Source of the DNA: Bradyrhizobium cytisi | GTDB lineage: Bacteria > Pseudomonadota > Alphaproteobacteria > Rhizobiales > Xanthobacteraceae | Direction: 5' to 3' | NCBI RefSeq assembly: GCF_008123515.1 | Contig: NZ_VSSR01000075.1 | Span: forward strand, 22,408 to 86,407 | Length of the DNA: 64,000 nt | Shown here: positions 36,530 to 46,538 of the stretch, one piece after another | Layout of the letters: the number at the start of each line of letters is the position of its first letter | Position numbering within the stretch: the first letter of the stretch is position 1 | Program-made: the position numbers and the translations under genes | Notes under the pieces: model-generated | Database searches by the model: none | What the model was told of the DNA's origin: nothing | Seen by the model: only the letters and a program-made list of their open reading frames with translations

Positions 36530-38266
36530 ATGGCCACGACCGCTCTTTCACGCTTGACCGAACTCGTCCGCTCGACCAGCGCGCGGCAGGTGCGGCTGGT
36601 CTGCGGCGTGATCCTGTTCGCTTACGTGGTCAGCCATTTCCTCAACCATGCACTCGGCAACATCTCCGTCGATGCCATGCAGATCGGGGTCTATTACCAC
36701 ACGTCGTTCTGGCAGTTCCTGCCCGTCGCAATCGTGTTCTATGGCGCAGCCCTGACCCATATGGGGCTCGGCGTCTATGCGATGTACCAGCGCCGCCAGT
36801 TCCGCTGGCGGACGATCGAGCCGCTGCAGCTCGTGCTGGGGCTGAGCATCCCGGCGCTGGTGATGGCGCATGTGATCGGCGTGCGGCTCGGCCAGACGCT
36901 GTACGGGCACGAGAAGCTGTATCCGCAGGAGCTCTATCTGTTCTTCGTCGCGGCGCCCGGCCGGCTCTGGACGATGACGATCCTGCTCATCGTCGCCTGG
37001 GTGCACGGCTGCATCGGCATCTATTTCTGGCTCCGGCTCAAGCCGTTCTTCATCCGCGCGGCGCCGTACCTGCTGGCGGCAGCCGTGCTGACCCCGACGC
37101 TGGCGCTGCTCGGCATCTACCAGGGTGGCCGCAGCATCGCCGCCGAGAGCGAGGACGGCGAGTGGCGCACGCATAATTTCACGCAGCGCCAGGTCGGCAC
37201 GGTCGCCGAGGCCGATACGCTCGATCGCATCACCGGCGGACTGACGATGGGCTACATCGGCCTGCTCGGACTGGTGCTGCTCGGGCGCGGTGTGCGCGGC
37301 TGGCGTGAGCGGCGCGGCGGCATGATCGCCTTGTCCTACGGCAACGGCAAGACCGTGCGCGTGCCCAAGGGCCTCTCCGTGCTGGAAGCCAGCCTGCGCC
37401 ACAACGTGCCGCATGCCAGCGTCTGCGGCGGCCGCGCCCGCTGCTCGACCTGCCGCATCCGCATCATCGGTGACCACGGCACCTTGCCCGAGCCGTCGCA
37501 GCGCGAGGCCTTCGTGCTGGCCCGCGTCGGCACCGCCGATCCCTCGATCCGGCTTGCCTGCCAGCTGCGACCGAACTCAGACCTCTCCTTCTTCCAGCTG
37601 TTCATGCCGCATATGCTGGCGGCCAGCGCGCATGCGTCCTCGCCTTCGAGAATTGGGCAGGAGCGCTATCTCGTCAGCCTGTTCGTGGACATGCGCGGCT
37701 CGACGCAGCTCGCCGAGAAGCGGCTGCCGTTCGACACCGTCTTCATCGTCAATCGCTTCCTCGGCGCCGTGTCGCAGGCCGTGATCGAGAATGGCGGCCA
37801 GCCCAACCAGTTCGTCGGCGACGGCATGCTGGCGCTGTTCGGCCTCACCAGCGATCCGCAGACCGCCTGCCGGCAGGCGCTGAAGGCGGTGGCCGCCATC
37901 GCAACCCATGTCGACGAGCTCAACGAGCTCCTGAGCCACGATCTGCGCCAGCCGATCCGTTTCGGCATCGGCGTCCACGGCGGCGAGGTCATCATCGGCG
38001 ACATCGGCTACCGCGACCACATCGTCTTCACCGCGCTCGGCGACGCCGTGAACGTCGCAGCCCGCCTCCAGGACATGACCAAGACGCTGACCTGTGAGGC
38101 GATCGTCTCCGAAGAGGTCCGCCGCACCGCCGGTCTTCACGACGATGCGCTGCCGCAACAGGAGGTCGCGATCCGCGGCCGCGACGAGCCGATGCTGGTG
38201 CGCGTCATCACCGACACCAGGACATTGTCCGCCCTGATCGCCGGCGGCGAGCGCGTCGCGGCGTAA
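36530..38266 (+). CDS. Membrane class III nucleotide cyclase with haem-type membrane domain and 2Fe-2S ferredoxin domain
   Basis: A 578-residue three-part protein. Residues 1-265 form about six membrane helices with His at 36, 40, 77, 114 and 159, like the haem-b anchors of succinate dehydrogenase and of Sinorhizobium CyaC. Residues 266-350 are a plant-type 2Fe-2S ferredoxin domain with Cys299, Cys305, Cys308 and Cys344. Residues 376-560 are a class III cyclase domain: metal Asp387 (FVDMRGS) and Asp431 (FVGDG), transition-state Asn508 and Arg512 (GDAVNVAARLQ). It probably makes cAMP under redox or quinone control. Gln427 replaces the usual base-selecting Lys. The start at ATG 36530 lacks a clear ribosome site. 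Confidence 0.85.
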   Translation: MATTALSRLTELVRSTSARQVRLVCGVILFAYVVSHFLNHALGNISVDAMQIGVYYHTSFWQFLPVAIVFYGAALTHMGLGVYAMYQRRQFRWRTIEPLQLVLGLSIPALVMAHVIGVRLGQTLYGHEKLYPQELYLFFVAAPGRLWTMTILLIVAWVHGCIGIYFWLRLKPFFIRAAPYLLAAAVLTPTLALLGIYQGGRSIAAESEDGEWRTHNFTQRQVGTVAEADTLDRITGGLTMGYIGLLGLVLLGRGVRGWRERRGGMIALSYGNGKTVRVPKGLSVLEASLRHNVPHASVCGGRARCSTCRIRIIGDHGTLPEPSQREAFVLARVGTADPSIRLACQLRPNSDLSFFQLFMPHMLAASAHASSPSRIGQERYLVSLFVDMRGSTQLAEKRLPFDTVFIVNRFLGAVSQAVIENGGQPNQFVGDGMLALFGLTSDPQTACRQALKAVAAIATHVDELNELLSHDLRQPIRFGIGVHGGEVIIGDIGYRDHIVFTALGDAVNVAARLQDMTKTLTCEAIVSEEVRRTAGLHDDALPQQEVAIRGRDEPMLVRVITDTRTLSALIAGGERVAA

Positions 38267-38401
38267 CACCGGCTTGCTGCAGCGCAACGGCATGGGCTTG
38301 CTGCGAAAGCACGAATTGACTTCGCCCGAGTCGTTGCGACAGATGAGTATGGGATCGCGGTGATGACCGCCATCCAACGAAAAGCTCCGGGAGGAGACGA
38401 C

Positions 38402-39601
38402 ATGTTCGACCGACGCGACCTGCTCAAAGGAGCGGGCCTTGCTGCTATGACGGCCACACTGAATTCAACCAGAGCGCTGGCACTCGACACCGTTACGCTC
38501 CCCTTCGCCAATGGCGAACGGCCGCTGGTGAAATATCCGCAGAAGCGGCCGATGATCGGGCTGACCAGCCGGCCACCGCAACTCGAGACGCCGTTCGCGG
38601 TATTCAACGACGGCCCGATCACGCCAAACAACGCGTTCTTCGTGCGCTATCACCTCGCCGACCTCCCCTACAATCTCGATCCCGACACGTTCACGCTCGA
38701 GGTCAAGGGCAAGGTGGACAAGCCGCTCAAGCTGTCGCTGAAGGACATCAGGAAGATGAAGGCGGCCGAGATCGTCGCCGTCAACCAGTGCTCCGGCAAC
38801 AGCCGCGGCTTCTTGGAGCCGCGTGTCGCCGGCGGCCAGCTCGCCAATGGCGCGATGGGCAATGCGCGCTGGCGCGGCGTGCCGCTGAAGACGGTTCTGG
38901 AGATGGCGGGCGTGCAGGCCGGCGCCAAGCAGGTGGTGTTCGGCGGCATGGATGGCCCGGTGAGCGACAAGACGCCCGACTTTGCCAAGGCGCTCGACCT
39001 CGCTCACGCGGCCGACGGCGAGGTGATGCTGGCCTATGGCATGAACGGCGACGATTTGCCGTTCCTCAACGGCTTCCCGCTGCGCCTGGTCGTGCCCGGT
39101 TATTACGGCACCTACTGGGTCAAGCACCTCAACGAGATCACCGTCGTCGACACCGTCTATGACGGCTTCTGGATGAAGTCGGCCTATCGCATCCCGGACA
39201 CGCCGAACAATTCGATCGAGCCCGGCACCGCGCCGAAGGCGACGATCCCGATCAACCGCTTCACCATCCGCTCGTTCATCACCAACGTGACCGACGGCGC
39301 CAAGCTGAAGGCCGGACGCACGATGCTGCGCGGCATCGCCTTCGATGGCGGCAAGGGCATCAAGGACGTCCAGGTCTCCGCCGATGGCGGCAAGACCTGG
39401 ACCAGCGCCACGCTTGGCAAGGATCTCGGCAACTACTCATTCCGCGAATGGAAACTGCCGGTGAAGCTTGCCTCGGGCCAGGTCGAGCTCAGGGTGCGCG
39501 CGACCAGCAATTCCGGTGAGACGCAGCCGGAGACGCCGCGCTGGAACCCGGCGGGCTATTTGCGCAACGTCGTCGAAACCGTCCGCGTCAGCGTGGCCTG
39601 A
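38402..39601 (+). CDS. sorA: Sulfite dehydrogenase (cytochrome) molybdopterin subunit, SorA-like
   Basis: A 399-residue periplasmic sulfite-oxidase-family protein. A Tat signal is seen at the N-terminus (FDRRDLLKGAGLAAM). The molybdenum-binding Cys130 lies in VAVNQCSGNSRGF, followed by the dimerisation domain (RGIAFDGGKGIKDVQVSADG). The start at ATG 38402 follows GGAGGAGA. The next gene encodes a one-haem cytochrome subunit, so the pair should oxidise sulfite to sulfate and pass electrons to cytochrome c. Confidence 0.9.
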   Translation: MFDRRDLLKGAGLAAMTATLNSTRALALDTVTLPFANGERPLVKYPQKRPMIGLTSRPPQLETPFAVFNDGPITPNNAFFVRYHLADLPYNLDPDTFTLEVKGKVDKPLKLSLKDIRKMKAAEIVAVNQCSGNSRGFLEPRVAGGQLANGAMGNARWRGVPLKTVLEMAGVQAGAKQVVFGGMDGPVSDKTPDFAKALDLAHAADGEVMLAYGMNGDDLPFLNGFPLRLVVPGYYGTYWVKHLNEITVVDTVYDGFWMKSAYRIPDTPNNSIEPGTAPKATIPINRFTIRSFITNVTDGAKLKAGRTMLRGIAFDGGKGIKDVQVSADGGKTWTSATLGKDLGNYSFREWKLPVKLASGQVELRVRATSNSGETQPETPRWNPAGYLRNVVETVRVSVA

Positions 39602-39612
39602 GGAGAATGATC

Positions 39613-39921
39613 ATGCAGCGCACCGTTCTCATCGCCATCACACTTGTCGCCGCCGCTGCTGTGGGTTCGGTCCTCGCCGCCCCGGTCAACTACAACACGC
39701 CGGACGAGGTCGCAGCCTTCAAGCCCGGTCCCAATCTCGAGGTGGTTCAGGGCAATTGCGCCGCCTGCCACTCGTCCGACTACATCGCTACGCAGCCGCC
39801 GATGAAGGACAAGAAGGGATTTTGGCAGGCCGAGGTGACCAAGATGATCAAGGTCTATGGCGCGCCGATCGACGACGCCGACGTCGGCAAGATCGTGGAC
39901 TATCTGGCCGCGACTTATTGA
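39613..39921 (+). CDS. sorB: Sulfite dehydrogenase cytochrome c subunit, SorB-like
   Basis: A 102-residue secreted c-type cytochrome: signal peptide MQRTVLIAITLVAAAAVGSV, cleaved near LAAPV, and one haem motif CAACH with Cys49, Cys52 and His53. The distal Met is probably in QPPMKDKKGFW. I choose ATG 39613, because GAGGAG overlapping the sorA stop lies 7 bases before it; ATG 39607 would be too close. Confidence 0.9.
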   Translation: MQRTVLIAITLVAAAAVGSVLAAPVNYNTPDEVAAFKPGPNLEVVQGNCAACHSSDYIATQPPMKDKKGFWQAEVTKMIKVYGAPIDDADVGKIVDYLAATY

Positions 39922-40128
39922 CGGAGGTCGGGATGCGCCCGGAGAATTGACCGCGAAACGGGCAAAACCGGCAAAAACGCCGCGAAGTTGAGCGAATTTC
40001 CGCGAGATGCAGATGTGGTTTGATCTACCAAGCCCGCCACATTCCGCGTATCCTGTTAGGACCGAACCGGCCGGTTGGCGGGGACTGGCGGTTCGCGATC
40101 TCGGAGGAAGACCCGCGGAGAAGACGTG

Positions 40129-40329
40129 ATGGCTAAAGGTACGGTCAAGTGGTTCAATCCGACGAAGGGTTATGGATTTATCCAGCCTGCGTCGGGCGGC
40201 AAGGATGTGTTCGTGCATATCTCGGCAGTGCAGAAAGCCGGTCTGTCCTCCCTCAACGAGGGCCAGACGGTTGAGTATGAAGAGATCGCAAACCGGGGCA
40301 AGACATCCGCAGAGAACCTCAAAGTATAA
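40129..40329 (+). CDS. cspA: Cold-shock protein, CspA family
   Basis: A 66-residue single cold-shock domain. RNP1 (KGYGFIQP) and RNP2 (VFVHISAV) nucleic-acid motifs are intact. GGAG stands before ATG 40129. The 207-bp stretch upstream (39922-40128) holds no gene and is long enough for a structured 5' leader, as in many csp genes, but I cannot show one. Confidence 0.95.
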   Translation: MAKGTVKWFNPTKGYGFIQPASGGKDVFVHISAVQKAGLSSLNEGQTVEYEEIANRGKTSAENLKV

Positions 40330-40497
40330 GCCCGCCAGCCTTTGCTGCCTTCCGGATCTGTCCGGGAGTCGGGCCAAGAAAATTTTAGAAAACGATCAGT
40401 GCATTCGACGACAGGCGTTGCGACTGCGCGCGGACACTATTTGCCCATAGAGATCGCCAATCAACGCCGCAGCAGTGACAATCGCGACCGCATTTCG

Positions 40498-40992
40498 TCA
40501 GCCAACCGGCAACGGTGCGTCGCGCTTGATCTCCTCCATCACCGCATAGGTGCGCGTCTCGCGCACCCCCGGCATCGACAGCAAGGTCTCGCCGAGGAAG
40601 CGCCGATACGCGGTCATGTCGGCCAGCCGCGCCTTCACTAGATAGTCGAAGCCTCCGGCAACCATGTGACACTCCAGCACTTCAGGCGCGAGTTTCACCG
40701 CGCGCGCAAAGCGCTCGAAATTGTCTGGCGTGGTCTTGTCGAGCAGCACCTCGACGAACACCAAAAGGCCGAGGCCAAGCCGGTGTGGATTGAGCCGCGC
40801 CCCATAGCCCTCGACGAAACCCTCGCGCTGCAGGCGCTTCAGCCGCTCGCCGATCGAGGTCGGCGACAGCCCGATGCGCTCGGCCAGCTCGACATTGGCG
40901 ATTCGCCCATCCTCCTGCAGAATAGAGAGAATCTTCCGGTCGATTCGGTCCAGTTCCATATTTTGTACGGCCAATATGCCAGCGACCTTCAT
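40498..40992 (-). CDS. putR: Lrp/AsnC-family regulator, PutR-like
   Basis: 164 residues from ATG 40992, or 153 from ATG 40959; neither start has a strong ribosome site. The HTH region ELDRIDRKILSILQEDGR and VELAERIGLSPTSIGERLKR is followed by a RAM effector domain ending SMPGVRETRTYAVMEEIKRD. It diverges from putA over about 80 bp, the standard placement of the Lrp-type proline-responsive activator PutR of alphaproteobacteria. Confidence 0.9.
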   Translation of the reverse strand: MKVAGILAVQNMELDRIDRKILSILQEDGRIANVELAERIGLSPTSIGERLKRLQREGFVEGYGARLNPHRLGLGLLVFVEVLLDKTTPDNFERFARAVKLAPEVLECHMVAGGFDYLVKARLADMTAYRRFLGETLLSMPGVRETRTYAVMEEIKRDAPLPVG

Positions 40993-41073
40993 TTCCTAAG
41001 GCAAAATGGCTATCTTGTCTATCGAACCACGGTCATGCGGGCTTTATCCTGAATTTCAGCCACAGGACACGCC

Positions 41074-44073
41074 ATGCCGAACATCCCGCCTCCTTTCTCC
41101 GCCCCCTATGCGCCCGACGACGCCGACATCGCCGCACGGCTCTTTCCATCGGCACATCTGAGCCCGCCGCAGGAGGCGCGGATCGACCGCACCGCGACCC
41201 GGCTGATCGAGGCGATCCGCAAGCGCGACGACCGGCTCGGCGGGGTCGAGGACATGCTGCGCGAGTTCGCACTCTCGACCAAGGAAGGCCTGGCGCTGAT
41301 GGTGCTGGCGGAGGCGCTGCTGCGCGTGCCCGACGCACGTACCGCCGACCAGTTCATCGAGGACAAGCTCGGCGAGGGCGATTTCATCCATCACGAGACC
41401 AAGTCCACGGCGTTCCTGGTCAACGCCTCCGCCTGGGCGCTCGGCCTCTCCGCGCGCGTGATCCAGCCCGGCGAGACACCGGACGGCACCATCGGCCGTC
41501 TCGTGAAGCGGCTGGGCGCGCCGGCCGTGCGCACCGCCACACGTCAGGCGATGCGGCTGATGGGCAATCATTTCGTGCTAGGGGAGACGATCGAGCAGGC
41601 GCTGGAGCGGGGCCGGCCGCGCTCAGGCCAAAAGCCGCGCTACTCCTTCGACATGCTCGGCGAAGGCGCGCGGACGGCTGCCGACGCCAAGCGCTATTTC
41701 GACGCCTATGCGAGTGCGATCGAAACCATCGGCAAGGCGGCAGGCGACCATCCCCTGCCCGACCGGCCCGGCATCTCCGTGAAGCTCTCGGCGCTGCATC
41801 CGCGCTTCGACGCGATCAGCCGCGCGCGCGTGATGGCCGAGCTGGTGCCGCAACTGCTGGATCTGGCTCGGCGCGCCAAGGCGCACGATCTCAACTTCAC
41901 CGTCGATGCCGAGGAAGCGGACCGGCTTGAGCTGTCGCTCGACGTGATCGCGGCAACGCTCGCCGATCTCTCGCTCAAGGGCTGGGACGGGTTCGGGCTT
42001 GCGATCCAAGCTTATCAGAAGCGCGCCAGCGCGGTGATCGACTACATCCACGAGCTTGCGCGGGCGCACGACCGCAAGCTGATGGTGCGCCTGGTCAAGG
42101 GCGCCTATTGGGACACCGAGATCAAGCGCGCGCAGGAGCGCGGGCTCGACGGCTATCCGGTGTTCACCCGCAAGGCGATGACGGATCTGAATTACGTCGC
42201 CTGCGCCTCGAAGCTTCTAAACCTGCGGCCACGCATCTTCCCGCAATTTGCGACCCACAACGCGCTCAGTGTCGCAACCGTGCTGGAGCTCGCCGGCGAC
42301 GCTGGCGGCTTCGAATTCCAGCGCCTGCACGGCATGGGCGAAGCGCTCTACGAGCAGCTCGCCAAGGATCACCCCGATATCGCCTACCGCACCTATGCGC
42401 CGGTCGGCAGCCATCGCGACCTGCTCGCCTATCTGGTGCGGCGGCTGCTCGAGAACGGCGCCAACTCCTCCTTCGTGGCGCAGGCGGCCGACTACCGCGT
42501 CCCCGTCCCGGCGCTGCTGAAGCGTCCGGTCGATCTCATCGTCCGGCCTGATCACGCGCATCATGCCAAAATCCCGCTGCCGGGCGATCTGTTCGCGCCG
42601 GAACGGCATAATTCGGGCGGCATCGAATTCGGCGAGCGCGCGGCGCTCGACCGGCTGCTCACCGACGTCAAGGCCGCAACGACCGAGCTCGAGCCGGTCA
42701 CGGACGCAACACCCGAGCAGGCGGGCGCGGCGGTCGCCGCGGCCCGCGCGGGCTTTGTGGCCTGGAGCCGGACGCCGGCGGCCACGCGCGCCGCGGCGCT
42801 GGAGCAGGCCGCGCATCTGCTGGAGAGCCGCAGCGCGCACTTCATCGCGGCTCTTCAACGCGAAGGCGGCAAGACGCTCGACGACGCGCTCTCCGAGCTG
42901 CGCGAGGCCGCCGATTTCTGCCGCTACTATGCCGCACAGGGCCGAAAGCTGTTCGGCAGCGAGGTCGCGATGCCGGGCCCGACCGGCGAGAGCAATTCGC
43001 TCACCATGCGCGGCCGCGGCGTGTTTGTCGCGATCTCGCCGTGGAATTTTCCGCTGGCGATATTCCTGGGCCAGGTCGCCGCGGCGCTGATGGCCGGCAA
43101 CAGCGTCGTTGCAAAACCCGCCGAGCAGACGCCGCGCATCGCGGTTGAGGCCGTCGCCCTGCTGCACGAGGCCGGCATCCCGAAAAGCGCGCTGCATCTC
43201 GTCACCGGCGACGGCCGCATCGGCGCCGCGCTGACCGCGCATCCTGAGATTGCAGGCGTCGTCTTCACCGGCTCGACCGAGGTCGCGCGTCACATCAACC
43301 GGACGCTTGCCGCCAAGGACGGCCCGATCGTGCCGCTCATCGCGGAGACGGGCGGCATCAACGCGATGATCGCGGATGCGACCGCGCTGCCCGAGCAGGT
43401 CGCCGACGACGTCGTCACTTCGGCGTTCCGCTCCGCGGGCCAGCGCTGCTCGGCGCTGCGGCTCTTGTTCGTGCAGGAGGACGTCGCCGACCGCATGATC
43501 GAGATGATCGCGGGCGCGGCGCGCGAATTGAAGATCGGCGATCCCGCCGACGTCGCTACCCATGTCGGCCCGGTCATCGACGGCGAGGCCAAGCAGCGCC
43601 TCGAGGCGCACATCGCGCGGATGAAGACGGAGGCGCGGCTGCACTATGCAGGCGCAGCTCCAGAGGGCTGCTTCGTCGCGCCGCATATCTTCGAGCTCAA
43701 GGACGCCAGCCAGCTCACCGAGGAGGTGTTCGGCCCGGTCCTGCATGTCGCGCGCTACCGCGCCGAGACCCTCGAACGTGTGCTGCAAGCGATCGCGCGC
43801 ACCGGCTATGGCCTGACGCTCGGCGTCCACTCCCGCATCGACGACACGGTCGAGGCCATCATCGACCGTGTCCAGGTCGGCAACATCTACGTCAACCGCA
43901 ACATGATCGGCGCCGTGGTCGGCGTGCAGCCGTTCGGCGGCAACGGCCTGTCCGGAACCGGCCCCAAGGCCGGCGGCCCGCATTATCTCGCGCGCTTCGC
44001 CACCGAGCAGACCGTGACCATCAACACCGCGGCGGCCGGTGGCAATGCCGCGCTGCTTGCGGGCGAGGAGTGA
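41074..44073 (+). CDS. putA: Bifunctional proline dehydrogenase / L-glutamate gamma-semialdehyde dehydrogenase
   Basis: A 999-residue PutA, exactly the length of the minimal Bradyrhizobium enzyme and without an N-terminal DNA-binding domain. The FAD-dependent PRODH barrel covers about 170-470 (RLVKGAYWDTEIKRAQ, YAPVGSHRDLLAYLVRRLLE). The aldehyde dehydrogenase domain follows from about 550, with general base Glu758 (ETGGINAM) and catalytic Cys792 (SAGQRCSALRL). It converts proline to glutamate with intermediate channelling. It diverges from the putR-type regulator. Confidence 0.97.
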   Translation: MPNIPPPFSAPYAPDDADIAARLFPSAHLSPPQEARIDRTATRLIEAIRKRDDRLGGVEDMLREFALSTKEGLALMVLAEALLRVPDARTADQFIEDKLGEGDFIHHETKSTAFLVNASAWALGLSARVIQPGETPDGTIGRLVKRLGAPAVRTATRQAMRLMGNHFVLGETIEQALERGRPRSGQKPRYSFDMLGEGARTAADAKRYFDAYASAIETIGKAAGDHPLPDRPGISVKLSALHPRFDAISRARVMAELVPQLLDLARRAKAHDLNFTVDAEEADRLELSLDVIAATLADLSLKGWDGFGLAIQAYQKRASAVIDYIHELARAHDRKLMVRLVKGAYWDTEIKRAQERGLDGYPVFTRKAMTDLNYVACASKLLNLRPRIFPQFATHNALSVATVLELAGDAGGFEFQRLHGMGEALYEQLAKDHPDIAYRTYAPVGSHRDLLAYLVRRLLENGANSSFVAQAADYRVPVPALLKRPVDLIVRPDHAHHAKIPLPGDLFAPERHNSGGIEFGERAALDRLLTDVKAATTELEPVTDATPEQAGAAVAAARAGFVAWSRTPAATRAAALEQAAHLLESRSAHFIAALQREGGKTLDDALSELREAADFCRYYAAQGRKLFGSEVAMPGPTGESNSLTMRGRGVFVAISPWNFPLAIFLGQVAAALMAGNSVVAKPAEQTPRIAVEAVALLHEAGIPKSALHLVTGDGRIGAALTAHPEIAGVVFTGSTEVARHINRTLAAKDGPIVPLIAETGGINAMIADATALPEQVADDVVTSAFRSAGQRCSALRLLFVQEDVADRMIEMIAGAARELKIGDPADVATHVGPVIDGEAKQRLEAHIARMKTEARLHYAGAAPEGCFVAPHIFELKDASQLTEEVFGPVLHVARYRAETLERVLQAIARTGYGLTLGVHSRIDDTVEAIIDRVQVGNIYVNRNMIGAVVGVQPFGGNGLSGTGPKAGGPHYLARFATEQTVTINTAAAGGNAALLAGEE

Positions 44074-44189
44074 GGCCTTGCGCCCGGCGCCGTTGCATCC
44101 CGGCAAAACATCGGTCTAATGGCTCCCATGACGTGCCCGCGCCAATTCCAGCCAGCGGGAAACAACAAGAGCGAGGGAGCAACGCCGCG

Positions 44190-45395
<1,206 letters not shown>

Positions 45396-45410
45396 GGTCG
45401 GCACGCCGCC

Positions 45411-45470
45411 GCAATCCAGAATCTCACCGCGGATGCATTGCTGGATTGCTTCGCTCCGCTCGCAATGACG
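45411..45470. repeat. Intergenic repeat, CGTCATTGCGAG family, shortened
   Basis: The left half is reduced to GCAATCCAGAATC; the right half CTGGATTGCTTCGCTCCGCT and CGCAATGACG is complete. It seems to be a copy lacking the outer left arm. Confidence 0.75.
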
Positions 45471-45526
45471 ACGCTGGACCAGCGCGATATAAGGATTGGC
45501 AGAACACAATTCTCGCGTGAGGTCAC

Positions 45527-46174
45527 ATGCCCCTCTATCGCCTGCACTACTTCCCCGAATCCGGCAACAGCTACAAGCTGGCGCTGATGCTCACGCTTTG
45601 CGGCCAGACGTTCGAGCCGATCTGGACCGACTTCGGCGGCGGCGTCACGTGCACGGCGGAGTGGCGCAAGGCCGTCAACGAGATGGGCGAGATTCCCGTG
45701 CTCGAGGTCGACGGCGTGAAGATGACGCAGACCGCGCCCCTCCTGCTCAAGCTTGCCGAGCAATATGGCCGTTTCGGCGCCGAGACAGAGGACGAAAAGT
45801 TCGAGCTGCTGCGCTGGCTGTTCTGGGACAACCACAAGCTCACCGGCTACATGGCGACCTATCGCTTCATGCGGGCCTTCACCGAGAACAACGATCCGCA
45901 GGTGCTGAAGCACTTTCGCCGGCGGTTGGAGGACTTCCTCGGCATTCTCGACGGACATCTCCAGCACAATGCTTTTGCGATCGGCACCAAGCCGACCGTC
46001 GCCGATATCTCGATGATGGCCTATCTGCATTATCCGAGCGACGAGCACGGTTTCGATTTCGCGGAAACCCATCCCGCCATCCACGCCTGGCTCGGCCGTA
46101 TGGCCGCGCTGCCGGGCTGGAAGCCGGCCTATGAGCTGCTGCCCGGCAAGCGGATGACGAACTACGCGAAGTGA
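45527..46174 (+). CDS. Glutathione S-transferase family protein
   Basis: A 215-residue GST. The N-terminal thioredoxin-like domain includes SGNSYKLALML, cis-Pro EIPVLEVDG and the GSH-contact QTAPLLLKLAEQ; the C-terminal helical domain carries the folding motif PTVADISMMAYL. GAGG lies 4 bases before ATG 45527. Substrate class is not predictable. Confidence 0.9.
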   Translation: MPLYRLHYFPESGNSYKLALMLTLCGQTFEPIWTDFGGGVTCTAEWRKAVNEMGEIPVLEVDGVKMTQTAPLLLKLAEQYGRFGAETEDEKFELLRWLFWDNHKLTGYMATYRFMRAFTENNDPQVLKHFRRRLEDFLGILDGHLQHNAFAIGTKPTVADISMMAYLHYPSDEHGFDFAETHPAIHAWLGRMAALPGWKPAYELLPGKRMTNYAK

Positions 46175-46188
46175 GGCGCCGCCTCTTC

Positions 46189-46310
46189 TCCCTCTCCCCG
46201 TTCTTACGGGGAGAGGGGCCTCTCTCCACGAGCGAGATCGCCGTGATACCTGTACCCCCTCACCCGGATCGCAAGCGCGATCCGACCTCTCCCCGCAAGC
46301 GGGGCGAGGT
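46189..46310. repeat. Intergenic inverted repeat, CCCTCTCCCC family
   Basis: Begins TCCCTCTCCCCGTTCTTACG and ends CCCCGCAAGCGGGGCGAGG, with GGATCGCAAGCGCGATCC inside. The layout is the same as the copy at 4733-4877. Confidence 0.8.
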
Positions 46311-46356
46311 AAACCCGCAGCTCACTTCGCGATTCAATCGAAAGAGTTCGCGGCGG

Positions 46357-46521
46357 CTATCGCAGTGCCAGCCAGCCGAGCGTGAACAGGATGCCGCCGA
46401 TGATGACGACCACCGCGACCGCCCAGGTGCTGACGCGGATGCTGCCGGTGACCTGTTTGGCTTCCTCATTGCGCGCGATCTCGCGATTGCGCTCCTTGTT
46501 GGCTTCGCTCGTGTCCGTCAT
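46357..46521 (-). CDS. Small single-pass membrane protein, hypothetical
   Basis: 54 residues from ATG 46521: a charged N-terminus (MTDTSEANKERNREIARNEE) and one C-terminal membrane helix (WAVAVVVIIGGILFTLGWLA). GGGACGA precedes the start. It begins just after the stop of the 516-residue cytochrome-like gene on the same strand, so it may be cotranscribed. I do not recognise a family. Confidence 0.65.
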   Translation of the reverse strand: MTDTSEANKERNREIARNEEAKQVTGSIRVSTWAVAVVVIIGGILFTLGWLALR

Positions 46522-46538
46522 GGGTCGTCCCGATCGGT

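Noticed and set aside
42217..44106. Minus-strand frame of 629 codons opposite putA
   Set aside because: putA is unambiguous over the same bases, and the antisense translation shows no motif or ribosome site.
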